In this document: positions 14,230 to 22,669 of the stretch, in pieces | How the letters are laid out: each line of letters opens with the position of its first letter | How positions within the stretch are numbered: position 1 is the first letter of the stretch | Source: a virus | Virus record (IMG/VR): IMGVR_UViG_3300027515_000001 | Span: 1 to 52,703 of that record | Direction: 5' to 3' (one strand) | DNA: 52,703 nt | Notes under the pieces: generated by a model | Seen by the model: the letters and a program-made list of their open reading frames with translations, nothing else | Databases searched by the model: none | Told to the model about the DNA's origin: nothing | Position numbers and translations under genes: made by a program

Positions 14230-15348
14230 ATGATCCGCTACCGCACTGACTTGTGGACTGCGACTAATCAGCACCGCAGTCAAACTAATTACATCGTTAT
14301 TCATCACGCCGCCGCTCGGTATCGTCCGGGGCAGGCGGTTTCAGCGATCTACAATTTTCATAAAAGCAAATGGCCAGCATATAACGCCGCCGGATACCAT
14401 ATCATTCTGCAAGAAGAACCTGACGCGACGATCAGTATTAATCTCGTCAACTGCCCGTTCATTGTCGGCGCTGGCGTTGCGCAACGCAATCACGAAACGT
14501 TTCACATCTGCCTGGCCAGCGATTTCACGAACGCTATCCCTGAACCGCAGTGGATTGACGCAACCCGCGAAGCAATTCGTTTCGCGCGCAACTTGTTTCC
14601 CGATGCGCAATTAGTTGGCCATCGTGACATCGCGGTGCGCGGCTATGAAACGGCGTGCCCCGGCAATCGCTGGCGTGAATGGAAGCTGTTACTCGAACAG
14701 CCGCCGCAATCGCCGGAGTTGCCGACAGAGCCGACGTTGCCAGCAATTACGGTTGACACGCCGCTTGTTGGCGATGTTGTCGCGCTAACAACGCAGCGCA
14801 TTGTTGATATTGCGCTACGAATTGCATCGAAAACAAGATCATATTCTCTCGCCGATATTGTATTAATTGTACAAGCGTATCATTCAATAAGCGTTGCTGC
14901 AAAAATGAATGTATTCATCCCGTTAGCACAAATGATCCACGAAACGGGATGGTTGACGAGTTTTTGGTCTCAGCGTCCGCAGCGCAACCCCGCTGGCATT
15001 GGCGTCACCGGCGAGTGGCAGCGCGAAAAGCCGGTAAATCCGAACGGATGGGCGTATAACACGCAGCGCAATCGGTGGGAGCGTGGAATTAGTTTTCCGT
15101 CATGGATTTCGGCGAGCGTTCCGGCGCATGTCGGTCGATTGCTTGCGTATGCGTTGACGGATGACGAGGCCGATCAGCAGCAGAAATATTTGATAACGAC
15201 CGCGCTTTCGTACCGGCCATTACCAGATCGATTGCGTGGAAAGTGTAAAACATTACGCGATCTCGAAGGGACGTGGGCAGTGCCGGGCAACGGATATGCG
15301 CAACGAATTGTTGATATTGCGCAATCGCTAATGGGTGCGATGCGTTAG
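14230..15348 (+). CDS. bifunctional endolysin: amidase plus glucosaminidase-like domain
   Basis: 372 aa. Residues 20-150 form an Amidase_2/PGRP domain that cuts the N-acetylmuramoyl-L-alanine bond: IVIHHAA (first zinc His), GYHIILQEE, VGHRDIAVRGYETACPGNRW (second His and the Cys ligand). A Pro-rich linker (PPQSPELPTEPTLP) follows. Residues ~185-370 resemble a glucosaminidase or lysozyme-like domain, with IPLAQMIHETGW carrying the likely catalytic Glu and NPAGIGVTGEW. No signal peptide or membrane anchor, so it needs a holin or acts in the virion. It lies between the neck and tail-terminator genes, so a virion-associated lysin is an alternative. Confidence 0.85.
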   Translation: MIRYRTDLWTATNQHRSQTNYIVIHHAAARYRPGQAVSAIYNFHKSKWPAYNAAGYHIILQEEPDATISINLVNCPFIVGAGVAQRNHETFHICLASDFTNAIPEPQWIDATREAIRFARNLFPDAQLVGHRDIAVRGYETACPGNRWREWKLLLEQPPQSPELPTEPTLPAITVDTPLVGDVVALTTQRIVDIALRIASKTRSYSLADIVLIVQAYHSISVAAKMNVFIPLAQMIHETGWLTSFWSQRPQRNPAGIGVTGEWQREKPVNPNGWAYNTQRNRWERGISFPSWISASVPAHVGRLLAYALTDDEADQQQKYLITTALSYRPLPDRLRGKCKTLRDLEGTWAVPGNGYAQRIVDIAQSLMGAMR

Positions 15349-15359
15349 AAAGTGGCGCG

Positions 15360-15545
15360 GTGCTACGCACATTGTTGCAATCGAAACTGTTGCAGTCAGT
15401 GGCGCTGTTGCGTGTTGTTGATCTGAGCGACGCAGCACTCGAACAAGCTGCGCAGGTTCGCGGTTATGTCACTATTCCGTTGGTGACAGACCACCGGCAG
15501 ATCGCGTTGCGCGTTTGGCTGGCGCGGGAAGATGGATCAATTTGA
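15360..15545 (+). CDS. small tail-region ORF, upstream half of an overlapping pair
   Basis: 61 aa from GTG at 15360. It reads like the N-terminus of a structural protein (LLRVVDLSDAALEQAAQV...) and stops at TGA 15543-15545. The next ORF, in the -1 frame, can start at TTG overlapping this stop (TTGA). The two may be one protein split by a frameshift, or two coupled genes. Confidence 0.45.
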   Translation: MLRTLLQSKLLQSVALLRVVDLSDAALEQAAQVRGYVTIPLVTDHRQIALRVWLAREDGSI

Positions 15546-15919
15546 CATCAACACGTGGCGAACTGCTTTTTGTCGCAACTCGACCGGATGGAGAAGAGGA
15601 CTCATTCGCGTTTCCGTTTTATGATCAGGTGCGCGCCGAAAAGATCGCGCAATCATTTGACAAACTTCTTTGGTTTTTCAATGGGTTGCCACACGATATT
15701 CGCTGTTACGCATACTATCGATTTCTTGATCCACATCAGATTGATACCGAATTAACACAAATTGAGTTTTACGAGATTGCGCGATTGAGGGCTACGAGCG
15801 AATACGCGCAAAAACTTCACGTTTACGTAATTGTTGAGCCGGAACGTCGGCGCGTAATTGACTTTGTTGTTGGCGATCCGTTACTTTCGACCGAAAAAAG
15901 CGATGCAAAAGTTTCTTAG
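15515..15919 (+). CDS. unknown tail-region protein (TTG start)
   Basis: Up to 134 aa. No ATG lies early in this frame; TTG at 15515 or TTG at 15542 (overlapping the upstream TGA) would be the start. The protein is well-formed: LLFVATRPDGEEDSFAFPFYDQVRAEK and LHVYVIVEPERRRVIDFVVGD. No family recognised. It lies between the endolysin and the tail terminator. Confidence 0.6.
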   Translation: MAGAGRWINLTSTRGELLFVATRPDGEEDSFAFPFYDQVRAEKIAQSFDKLLWFFNGLPHDIRCYAYYRFLDPHQIDTELTQIEFYEIARLRATSEYAQKLHVYVIVEPERRRVIDFVVGDPLLSTEKSDAKVS

Positions 15920-15940
15920 TTGTGTATTTGTGTAATCAGC

Positions 15941-16327
15941 ATGACACATATTCCGCCGATTGATGCACAATTTCATCTTTTTTCCGCAGTTCGGCGGGCA
16001 ATCATGCCGGTTGTGTCGGTGCCGGTGTTTGCGTTGCAAGCGCCACCCGCACAATCGCCGCCGTTTATCGTGTTGCGGCTGCAAGACGACGTGCGGAAAT
16101 TACTCTATGTCGATCATTTCTGCGGAAAAACGCTTCTTTCGGTGGTCGCGGTTGCAGAAACGTCGGCTTCTGCGTGGCAATTTCAGCACCTTATTCAGCC
16201 GGTGTTGCACCAACAAACGCTTTCCGAAGGCGAAAGATCGTTCTTTTTTGCATGGGATCGCTCGTTACCGCTCGAATACTACAACTATTACTCAGCAATT
16301 ACGCTCTATAGTGTCACGATCTTGTAG
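15941..16327 (+). CDS. putative tail terminator/completion protein
   Basis: 128 aa. It lies directly before the tail tube gene, after connector and neck genes, the standard slot of the tail terminator (gpU/gp17 type). ATG at 15941 (MTHIPPIDAQFHLF); no strong RBS seen. The early part, FHLFSAVRRAIMPVVSVPVF, matches the family habit of an N-terminal helix followed by strands. Assigned mainly by synteny. Confidence 0.5.
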   Translation: MTHIPPIDAQFHLFSAVRRAIMPVVSVPVFALQAPPAQSPPFIVLRLQDDVRKLLYVDHFCGKTLLSVVAVAETSASAWQFQHLIQPVLHQQTLSEGERSFFFAWDRSLPLEYYNYYSAITLYSVTIL

Positions 16328-16331
16328 CATC

Positions 16332-16339
16332 TGTGATAG
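16332..16339 (+). promoter_or_regulatory. TGTGATAG motif, candidate late promoter (tail tube)
   Basis: GTAGCATC-TGTGATAG lies 49 nt before the tail tube ATG. Third member of the motif set at 6907, 12943 and 38415. Confidence 0.45.
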
Positions 16340-16388
16340 AAATAGAGCAGCCAATAGCTGATCGTTGTAGTTTCGGAGGTAGCATCCT

Positions 16389-16823
16389 ATGTCGTATTTG
16401 ACTTTTTACGGCGGGCAAGCGTGGGTTTGTGCCGTGCCGCCCGCGGTTAACCCTGGCCCAGAAGATCTGATCCCGAACATTAGCGAAATGACGATTTCGA
16501 TTTCGCCGGAAACGAGCAAAAAAGGGCCGTATCTCAGCAATGGTGATAATTCACAATATGAGCAAGTAACCAGCGTTTCGCGGGAAGCATCGTTTACACT
16601 TGATCTTCCGCAAGCGGCATCGGCGACGGTTGATTTGCTCCGTTCGCGGGCGAATAGCGGTGAACAGGTGTGGTTCCGGTATCGGGAAGGTCTCGCTGCG
16701 GATGGCGGTTCGACTACCTACACCTTCTCGAACGCGATCATCACATCGTTCGAGAGTGCTGGCGGTGCGGATGGGATCACGGTGTCAGTTACGCTGTCAG
16801 GTACGTTGACGATTGGGGCGTAG
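16389..16823 (+). CDS. major tail tube protein
   Basis: 144 aa, strand-rich. It contains EMTISISPETSKKGPYLSNGDNSQYEQVTSVSREASFTLDLP and ends ITVSVTLSGTLTIGA, the style of siphovirus tail tube proteins. It is followed by two small chaperone-like ORFs and the tape measure gene, which is the diagnostic order. RBS CGGAGGT 10 nt before the ATG. Confidence 0.75.
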   Translation: MSYLTFYGGQAWVCAVPPAVNPGPEDLIPNISEMTISISPETSKKGPYLSNGDNSQYEQVTSVSREASFTLDLPQAASATVDLLRSRANSGEQVWFRYREGLAADGGSTTYTFSNAIITSFESAGGADGITVSVTLSGTLTIGA

Positions 16824-16857
16824 TGATTTGCCTGACAGTGGTTTTGGTGTGATCGCG

Positions 16858-17100
16858 TTTTACTGCATTCTGATGCTTAGTGTCATTATGCGACAAATTA
16901 CCGGCGGTTGGGAGTGTAAAGCGTTTTTGGCTGGTTTTGTCGATTTCGCACGGATGTGCGTTGAAATATCGCATCAGAATGCGGTAAAATCGCGACGTTA
17001 CAGGAAGCCTTCTAAACGCTTTACACTCGATCCGTGAGATTGGTTGGCTCAGATCACAGCGTCCATTGTAGCGCGTCATCGATTTACCGCATCAGAAAGC
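16858..17100. repeat. dispersed structured element, copy A (most complete)
   Basis: Non-coding gap after the tail tube gene. Blocks in order: TTTTACTGCATTCTGATGC (16858-16876); GAGTGTAAAGCGTTT (16912-16926); GCATCAGAATGCGGTAAAA (16971-16989), the inverted copy of the first block with one mismatch; AAACGCTTTACACTC (17014-17028), a perfect inverted copy of the second; TTTACCGCATCAGAAAGC (17083-17100). Two interleaved inverted repeats imply alternative pairings. Between them stands CGCGACGTTACAGGAAGCC, also found at 20626, 35051 and the origin. Confidence 0.85.
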
Positions 17101-17107
17101 CTAGTGT

Positions 17108-17488
17108 ATGTTTGACACAATTACGAGAAGTGAAGCGGCTGTGTTAGACGGGTGCGCCGTGTGGCCATACGAGGTTGCGCAATGGCGAACGGCGGATGGG
17201 AAACGGAAGGGCGTCAAGCTAAAAGCGTTGACACTCAAACAACGCCATGAAGCGCGACTGGCAGCAACGCAATCAGATGGGAAAGTCGATCAGCATAAGC
17301 AAATGATCGAGGAGTTACGGCGCGGCATTGTTGATCCGCCCAATTTACCAGCAGAAATTATTGAACAATGGAATGCTGATGTGGTGCTCGATATGTATCG
17401 CATGCTGCAAGAAATCGCGAAATGGAACCCGGCGTTAGTCGAAGCGGAGTTGGAACGATTGTTGAGAGAAGCAACGAACAATGAATGA
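17108..17488 (+). CDS. tail assembly chaperone (gpG-like)
   Basis: 126 aa, charged and helical (LKALTLKQRHEARLAATQSDGKVDQHK). It lies between tail tube and tape measure, the position of lambda gpG. The following ORF is in the same frame and is separated only by TGA plus one codon. Instead of the usual -1 slip, this phage would make a gpGT-like fusion by stop readthrough, or not at all. Confidence 0.65.
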   Translation: MFDTITRSEAAVLDGCAVWPYEVAQWRTADGKRKGVKLKALTLKQRHEARLAATQSDGKVDQHKQMIEELRRGIVDPPNLPAEIIEQWNADVVLDMYRMLQEIAKWNPALVEAELERLLREATNNE

Positions 17489-17491
17489 ACC

Positions 17492-17782
17492 ATGAACGAT
17501 TTTGATCGTGAACTAGCTATTTTGACGAGTTACGCATCCGGCGCGGTGGATTGGGCATATCTCTTATGTCAACAAACCGATCTGTCGCCGGGTGTTGTTT
17601 TCTCATGGTCTGACGATGACCTAATGCGTGCTATCGTTTCGTTGCGTTGGAAACGAATTGTTGACCAAGCCCATTCCATCGCGTCGGCAGAACCCATCGA
17701 GCGCGGCAAGTTGCGAGTGCGGGCGATGAAGCGTGGCATTGATGGCCGCCGCGCTGCCAAACTATCGAGAACGTTGCAATGA
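17492..17782 (+). CDS. second tail assembly chaperone ORF (gpT-like)
   Basis: 96 aa, starting MNDFDRELAILTSYASGAVDW, 4 nt after the upstream stop and in the same frame. It contains FSWSDDDLMRAIVSLRWKRI. Its ATGA overlaps the tape measure start. Size and position match the T-domain partner that binds the tape measure protein during tail assembly. Confidence 0.6.
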   Translation: MNDFDRELAILTSYASGAVDWAYLLCQQTDLSPGVVFSWSDDDLMRAIVSLRWKRIVDQAHSIASAEPIERGKLRVRAMKRGIDGRRAAKLSRTLQ

Positions 17783-20478
17783 GCACTATTCAAGCCGCAA
17801 CCTTATCCGTTGACATCACCGTCGATGTCGCCGAAGCGGTCAAACGCCTGCGTGAAATGGAGCAGATCGGCAAACAGTCGGCGCAGGCGTTGCAATCGTC
17901 GCTGTCCTCCTCATTTCAGAATGTTGCATCGTCAACTAACCAAGCGTCATCGCAAGTGGCGCAATCGTTGCGTCGGCAACAAGATGAGATGATCAAGACG
18001 GCGCAAGCGGAGGCGCGGCTTGCGGCGGCGTCGCGGGATTATGCTGGCGCAGCTCGGATTTTGCAGCAAGCACTGTCCGGCGTGACCGAACGAACGCGGC
18101 AAGTGATTTCGGCTGATGCGCAACTTGTGCGCATGCAACAGTATGCGGCGAAAGAGACCGAGAGCTTGTCGCGTGGCATGCGGTTGCTTACGTCAACTGC
18201 CAGCGTGCTGCAAAATACCCTCGGCGCGTTAGGGATCGGGCTAGGATTACAAGCAGCGGCGCAAGGCGCGCAACAAATGATGTCGCTCGCGAACAGCGTC
18301 GAGCAGGCGGAAGCGTCATTACGCGCCGTGTCAAAAACTACGCAAATTGCTGATCAGGCGCTGGCGTTAGCGACGCGCAATCAAGCAATGTTTGGCGGCA
18401 CGTTGGCAGAAAATATCAACGTGATGCAAAACTTTGTCATGCTGTCGCAACGCACCGGCGCGTCATTGCAAGATTTGCTGAAAACGGCGCAATTATTATC
18501 GGTCGTCAATCCCGCCGAAGGTCTCGCTGGCGCGTCATTCTCGCTCTCCGAATTGCTCGCTGGCGATATTACATCAATTGTTGAGCGATTTAATCTGCCG
18601 CGTCAAGCTATCCGTCAATTGTTACAAGAAGCACAAAACGGCGGTGATATTTTGGCCGGTGTGCAACGATTGCTTGCCGAACAAGGCGTGACGGCGGAGA
18701 CGTTGAGCGAGCGACTTAACACGACTGCGCAGACGTATGTCGCATACGGCGCTGCGGTCGAGCAAGCGCAACTCAAAATTGGATCGTTTCTGTCGGAAGC
18801 CTTAGCCCCTGCAACCGTCGCGTTGACTGAATTGCTTAATCGTTTCAGCGGCGCGCCGACGATGATCGATCAAGTCGCGCAACAAATCGCGACATCTGCG
18901 ACAACGTATCAGGAATATGTCGCGGCGATGCAGCAAGCGAATGCGGCGATCACGCAATATAATTCGAGCGGATTTGTCCTCGCTGCTCAGTTGCTTCCAC
19001 AACTAACCGAAGCGCAATACACGTATCTGCAAGCGTTGTTGGCGCAAGGAACCGCGTTTGATGAAGCTATTGCGAAAGCGCAACAATTCGGCGTGCAACT
19101 ACAGATCGACGAGAATGGAATTGTCACGTATACCGAAAGCGCCAATGCGCTGACGGATGCAAAACAATATTTAGCTGAAGTCACCTCGCACCTTGCGATT
19201 GCGGAAGACGCACAAACGTTCGCGCAAGCGGAAGCGGAACGGACGGCGCGGTTGCAGGCAGAAACCATGTCTGATCTTGCGGCGGAAAAGATCAAAGCAA
19301 AGGTGGAAAGTGAAAGATTGAAATATGCACAAGAGCAGCTTGAACAAGCGATCAAAAGTGCCGCAGCCGCAAGCGGCGATGTGTCCGCAGTGGTGCAAAC
19401 AATTGTCGCGCAGTATGGGTTAGAAGAAAAAACGGTCTACAGTCTTATCGATGCGTACCGGCAGTTGGAAGCAGCGCGGGCACGAGCGGAACGGCAGCAA
19501 ACTATCAATTCGGCCCGTACCGCAATGATCGACGAACGCAAAGCAGAACGCGAACGGTTGTACGCCCAACGGGAATTAGAGCGGCAAAAAGAGGAGGAGG
19601 CGCAACGTGCAGCAAAGCGACGCGGCGGCGGGGGCGGTGGTCGAGCGTCACGATCACCAAACGTTGAGCAAGTCAGGCAAGAACAGAAAGAATTAGAGCG
19701 CGTCCAGCAGCGAATTATCCAACAGACCGAACGGTACGAAGCGCGACTATTGCAAATTCAACAAGATTACGCGCAACGAGCGCAAACTGCGTTGCTTTCA
19801 TTTGCGGATGCGCAGGTGGAAGGACGGGCGCAGTTCTATGATCGATTAGGTCAAATTCAAGATCAAAATCTCCGGCAGCAATTAAGCGTGCAATACGAAG
19901 CTGCAATGCAAGAAGCCGCAAGTATTGCCGCATCGCTTGGCGGTGATGTTGCTGAAAAATATTTACAAGAACAAACGCGGATCATTTTGGCGCAGGCGGA
20001 ACGGCAGAAAAAGATAGCGGAAGCGGAGGCGGAAGGAAAAACGGATGAAGCGGCATATTTACGTGGTGTTGATGAGTTATATCGTCAAGCAGAACAACGT
20101 AAATTAGAACAAATTAAAAGCGGGCAAGGATCGATCACCGAACAACAACGAATTGCGCTGCAAGAACTAGAGCAGCAATATCAAGAGAACACAACATCTA
20201 TTCTGTCAAAAGAAGATCAGAAACGACAAGCGATTTTACAAACCAATGAAGCGTTACGTGAACAAGCGCGATTGGTGGGTGCGACGGGTGCGGGAATTGG
20301 CGCGATGATTTCGGTGTTGCCTTCTGTAAATACGACACCATCCGTGCTGGCGCAACCATCGTCATCACAATTATTTGACATGTCAGTCTCTGTCGCGGTC
20401 ACAAAACTCGAACAAGCGTTACGCGATGTGCAAGCAGCGGTTGAGCGTCTGCGATTGACATCGCCGGTGACTGTATAA
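17779..20478 (+). CDS. tape measure protein
   Basis: 899 aa, the second longest gene. Very long helical and coiled-coil content, with Gln/Ala-rich repeats (RMQQYAAKETESLSRGMRLL; ERERLYAQRELERQKEEEAQ). A hydrophobic segment lies around residues 140-165 (NTLGALGIGLGLQAAAQGA) and a Gly-rich hinge (RGGGGGGRA) near 615. Tape measure proteins set tail length and pass with the DNA into the host. By the usual rule of about 0.15 nm per residue, the tail would be roughly 130 nm (inference). Confidence 0.9.
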   Translation: MSTIQAATLSVDITVDVAEAVKRLREMEQIGKQSAQALQSSLSSSFQNVASSTNQASSQVAQSLRRQQDEMIKTAQAEARLAAASRDYAGAARILQQALSGVTERTRQVISADAQLVRMQQYAAKETESLSRGMRLLTSTASVLQNTLGALGIGLGLQAAAQGAQQMMSLANSVEQAEASLRAVSKTTQIADQALALATRNQAMFGGTLAENINVMQNFVMLSQRTGASLQDLLKTAQLLSVVNPAEGLAGASFSLSELLAGDITSIVERFNLPRQAIRQLLQEAQNGGDILAGVQRLLAEQGVTAETLSERLNTTAQTYVAYGAAVEQAQLKIGSFLSEALAPATVALTELLNRFSGAPTMIDQVAQQIATSATTYQEYVAAMQQANAAITQYNSSGFVLAAQLLPQLTEAQYTYLQALLAQGTAFDEAIAKAQQFGVQLQIDENGIVTYTESANALTDAKQYLAEVTSHLAIAEDAQTFAQAEAERTARLQAETMSDLAAEKIKAKVESERLKYAQEQLEQAIKSAAAASGDVSAVVQTIVAQYGLEEKTVYSLIDAYRQLEAARARAERQQTINSARTAMIDERKAERERLYAQRELERQKEEEAQRAAKRRGGGGGGRASRSPNVEQVRQEQKELERVQQRIIQQTERYEARLLQIQQDYAQRAQTALLSFADAQVEGRAQFYDRLGQIQDQNLRQQLSVQYEAAMQEAASIAASLGGDVAEKYLQEQTRIILAQAERQKKIAEAEAEGKTDEAAYLRGVDELYRQAEQRKLEQIKSGQGSITEQQRIALQELEQQYQENTTSILSKEDQKRQAILQTNEALREQARLVGATGAGIGAMISVLPSVNTTPSVLAQPSSSQLFDMSVSVAVTKLEQALRDVQAAVERLRLTSPVTV

Positions 20479-20491
20479 TTATGTCGAGTAC

Positions 20492-20708
20492 GTGTAAAGT
20501 TTTTTTCGAACGTTCAGATTATGTTACACTCGGTTTATCTCATTCTGATGCGGAAAAATGACGACGTTGCACAAGCGGCTATGAGCGGTTGCAGATGCGC
20601 GGTCTGATGATACGTTGCGCAAAATGGTGTAAAGCATTTCTGAGCCGTTCTGTGAAGTCGTTATTTTATCGCATCAGGATGCGCTTTATCGGTATCGGTT
20701 TACACGAG
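20492..20708. repeat. dispersed structured element, copy B (inverted orientation)
   Basis: Fills the 330-bp gap after the tape measure gene. It has GTGTAAAG (20492), CATTCTGATGCGG (20541-20553), a long core at 20626-20683 and GTTTACAC (about 20698-20705). The core starts GGTGTAAAGCATTT and ends CGCATCAGGATGCG, and aligns over ~58 bp with the reverse complement of copy A. No ORF of interest lies in the gap. Confidence 0.75.
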
Positions 20709-20808
20709 ATCGCGCAAGATCAGCCAAAACGCTTGACAAACGTTTGTTCAAGATCGCAAAAAATCGCGTAATTTGACATAAAAACGCTGTTTTTCGGGGG
20801 TGTTTGCG

Positions 20809-21156
20809 ATGGGTCGAGCGAATATTGTCAGTAATGGTTTTACACTATATCCAGTGACAACCTCGATTCGCCATGATCGCGAACTCGTGGTCGAAGACGA
20901 ACGGATGGCGTCGGGGATGTTGCGCCGTGTTTTTCGCGGCGTGAAAGAGATCATCTCGTATGAACACGATGATCTTTCCGAAGCTGATCTGACAACGTGG
21001 CTGAATGCTCATCCGGCAAATACAAGTTACACACATACTGATGAACTGAATGTGACACGAACTGTCGTGACGGATCGGATCGAGTACGCAGTAGACCGAA
21101 GTGTGTCAACGACCGAACGAAGATACGTGATTTCTGTTACAGTCAAAGAGGTTTGA
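20809..21156 (+). CDS. unknown tail protein
   Basis: 115 aa. ATG at 20809 with GGGGGTG upstream. It has a strand-rich, soluble sequence (VVTDRIEYAVDRSVSTTERRYVISVTV). It sits between tape measure and tail-tip proteins and may be a distal tail component. Family not recognised. Confidence 0.6.
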   Translation: MGRANIVSNGFTLYPVTTSIRHDRELVVEDERMASGMLRRVFRGVKEIISYEHDDLSEADLTTWLNAHPANTSYTHTDELNVTRTVVTDRIEYAVDRSVSTTERRYVISVTVKEV

Positions 21157-21159
21157 TTT

Positions 21160-22668
21160 ATGGCAGCGCCAACGCGAGCGCAATTAGAAGCGGATGTGCT
21201 ACAACCGACCATCACAGTTGAATGGTGGAATGGTTCGGCGTGGGTTGACGTGTCGCAACATGTTGTCAGAACACGTGTTCAATCGCAACTGCCGAAAGCG
21301 CTCGATCTTGGCGCGGGGGCGATACCGACAGCGGCGATCACGTTATCTGGCGCAACATTGTCAACAATTCCCGCGTTCGCTCCGGTACGTATTTCGTATG
21401 GATTAGTTTCAACGACAACTATTCGGCGATTTGTCGGGTATGTGACATCGATTTCGCGAATTGCGCCGTCGCCGTCGGCGGTCGCGTGGAATTGTCAGGG
21501 CGTGGCGGCGGCAATCGCCGCGCAGACGATCCGCATTCCAGTGCGGCGCAACCGCCCGCCGCACACGCAAACGACAAGCACGAGTATCGAAGACCCGAAC
21601 AACAGTTCGTATAGCGCGGGGATGATTAATGAAGTATTGTGGCGCGCTGGTGGAAGACCGCTACAACAACGAGCTGCCTACCCAACCGCGCCATGGTACT
21701 ACGATTGCACATCTTCGTTATTGACGCCCGAATGGTCATGGCTCGACGGCGAAAATGCGTGGGATGACATCGCTCGTTTATGTCGAGCAGTTGGTTCGAT
21801 CATCTATCAGGATGAAGGCGGCGTTGTTCGGGTGCGGTCGGTGGTGCATGCGACATCAGGATCAGCAGTCTATGGGTGGACGGATCAGGCGTTGACGGCG
21901 GCGCAGCGGATTGCGCAAAATCGCGGGTTGTATCAAACGATTGAAGAACGGCGTTCGTGGGAAGATGTACCGTCGGTAATCACGGTGCGATACGTTCGGC
22001 GCGGGGTATCAGGCGTAGTTGAGTGTTACAACGACACCACGGCGCGGTATCTTTTACCTAATCAATCTTTGCAATTGCAATTAGACTCGACCGAGCCGAT
22101 CTTAAACCTAAAGCGCATCGAAATTGACGCGGCGTCAACAGTATCGGGCACGGCGGTTTCGATCCAGCAGTCGGGGGTACAGGCGGTTGCGCATACTATT
22201 ACGTTAACTGCGACTAATCCAAGCAACGAGCCTGCGATCATTACCGCGATCCGAGCGTATGGAACAGTTGTTCTAGCGATTGAGGAGGGAACCGTGAGCG
22301 CGGCGCGAACGCCGACGACGATCACCAGTCGCGAACTGCGAACGGAAGATAACCCGTATGTACAAAATGAGTTGCATGCACGTGGACTAGCTCGACTGTT
22401 GAACGATCTCTACGGCGTTGCTCGGCCATCGGTTACGTTGCGGCGATGCGCGTCCGATGTGGATCGCACGGTTGGGCAAATTGTTAGTGTTACGTCAAGC
22501 GCACTGGGATACACTGATGAACGGTGCGTGATCGAGTATATCGCAAACGATGCCAATTCGTGGATGGATGTTTCAGTAACGCCGCTGTCGGGTCTGCCGC
22601 AGATTTCTGATCTTTTTGTTGTTGGCCAGATTGTTTCAAACACAACTACTCGCACATTGGGGTATTGA
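21160..22668 (+). CDS. tail tip/baseplate hub-like protein
   Basis: 502 aa. The N-terminus TRAQLEADVLQPTITVEWWNGSAWVDVSQHV and RISYGLVSTTTIRRFVGYVTSISR look like tail proteins with an OB or hub fold. AWDDIARLCRAVGSIIYQDEGGVVRVR resembles the D-protein-like hub segment ('l..la...g..~y.d..G...~'). Position after the tape measure supports a tail hub (Dit/Tal group). No enzymatic motif seen. 3 nt after the upstream gene. Confidence 0.6.
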   Translation: MAAPTRAQLEADVLQPTITVEWWNGSAWVDVSQHVVRTRVQSQLPKALDLGAGAIPTAAITLSGATLSTIPAFAPVRISYGLVSTTTIRRFVGYVTSISRIAPSPSAVAWNCQGVAAAIAAQTIRIPVRRNRPPHTQTTSTSIEDPNNSSYSAGMINEVLWRAGGRPLQQRAAYPTAPWYYDCTSSLLTPEWSWLDGENAWDDIARLCRAVGSIIYQDEGGVVRVRSVVHATSGSAVYGWTDQALTAAQRIAQNRGLYQTIEERRSWEDVPSVITVRYVRRGVSGVVECYNDTTARYLLPNQSLQLQLDSTEPILNLKRIEIDAASTVSGTAVSIQQSGVQAVAHTITLTATNPSNEPAIITAIRAYGTVVLAIEEGTVSAARTPTTITSRELRTEDNPYVQNELHARGLARLLNDLYGVARPSVTLRRCASDVDRTVGQIVSVTSSALGYTDERCVIEYIANDANSWMDVSVTPLSGLPQISDLFVVGQIVSNTTTRTLGY

Positions 22669-22669
22669 T

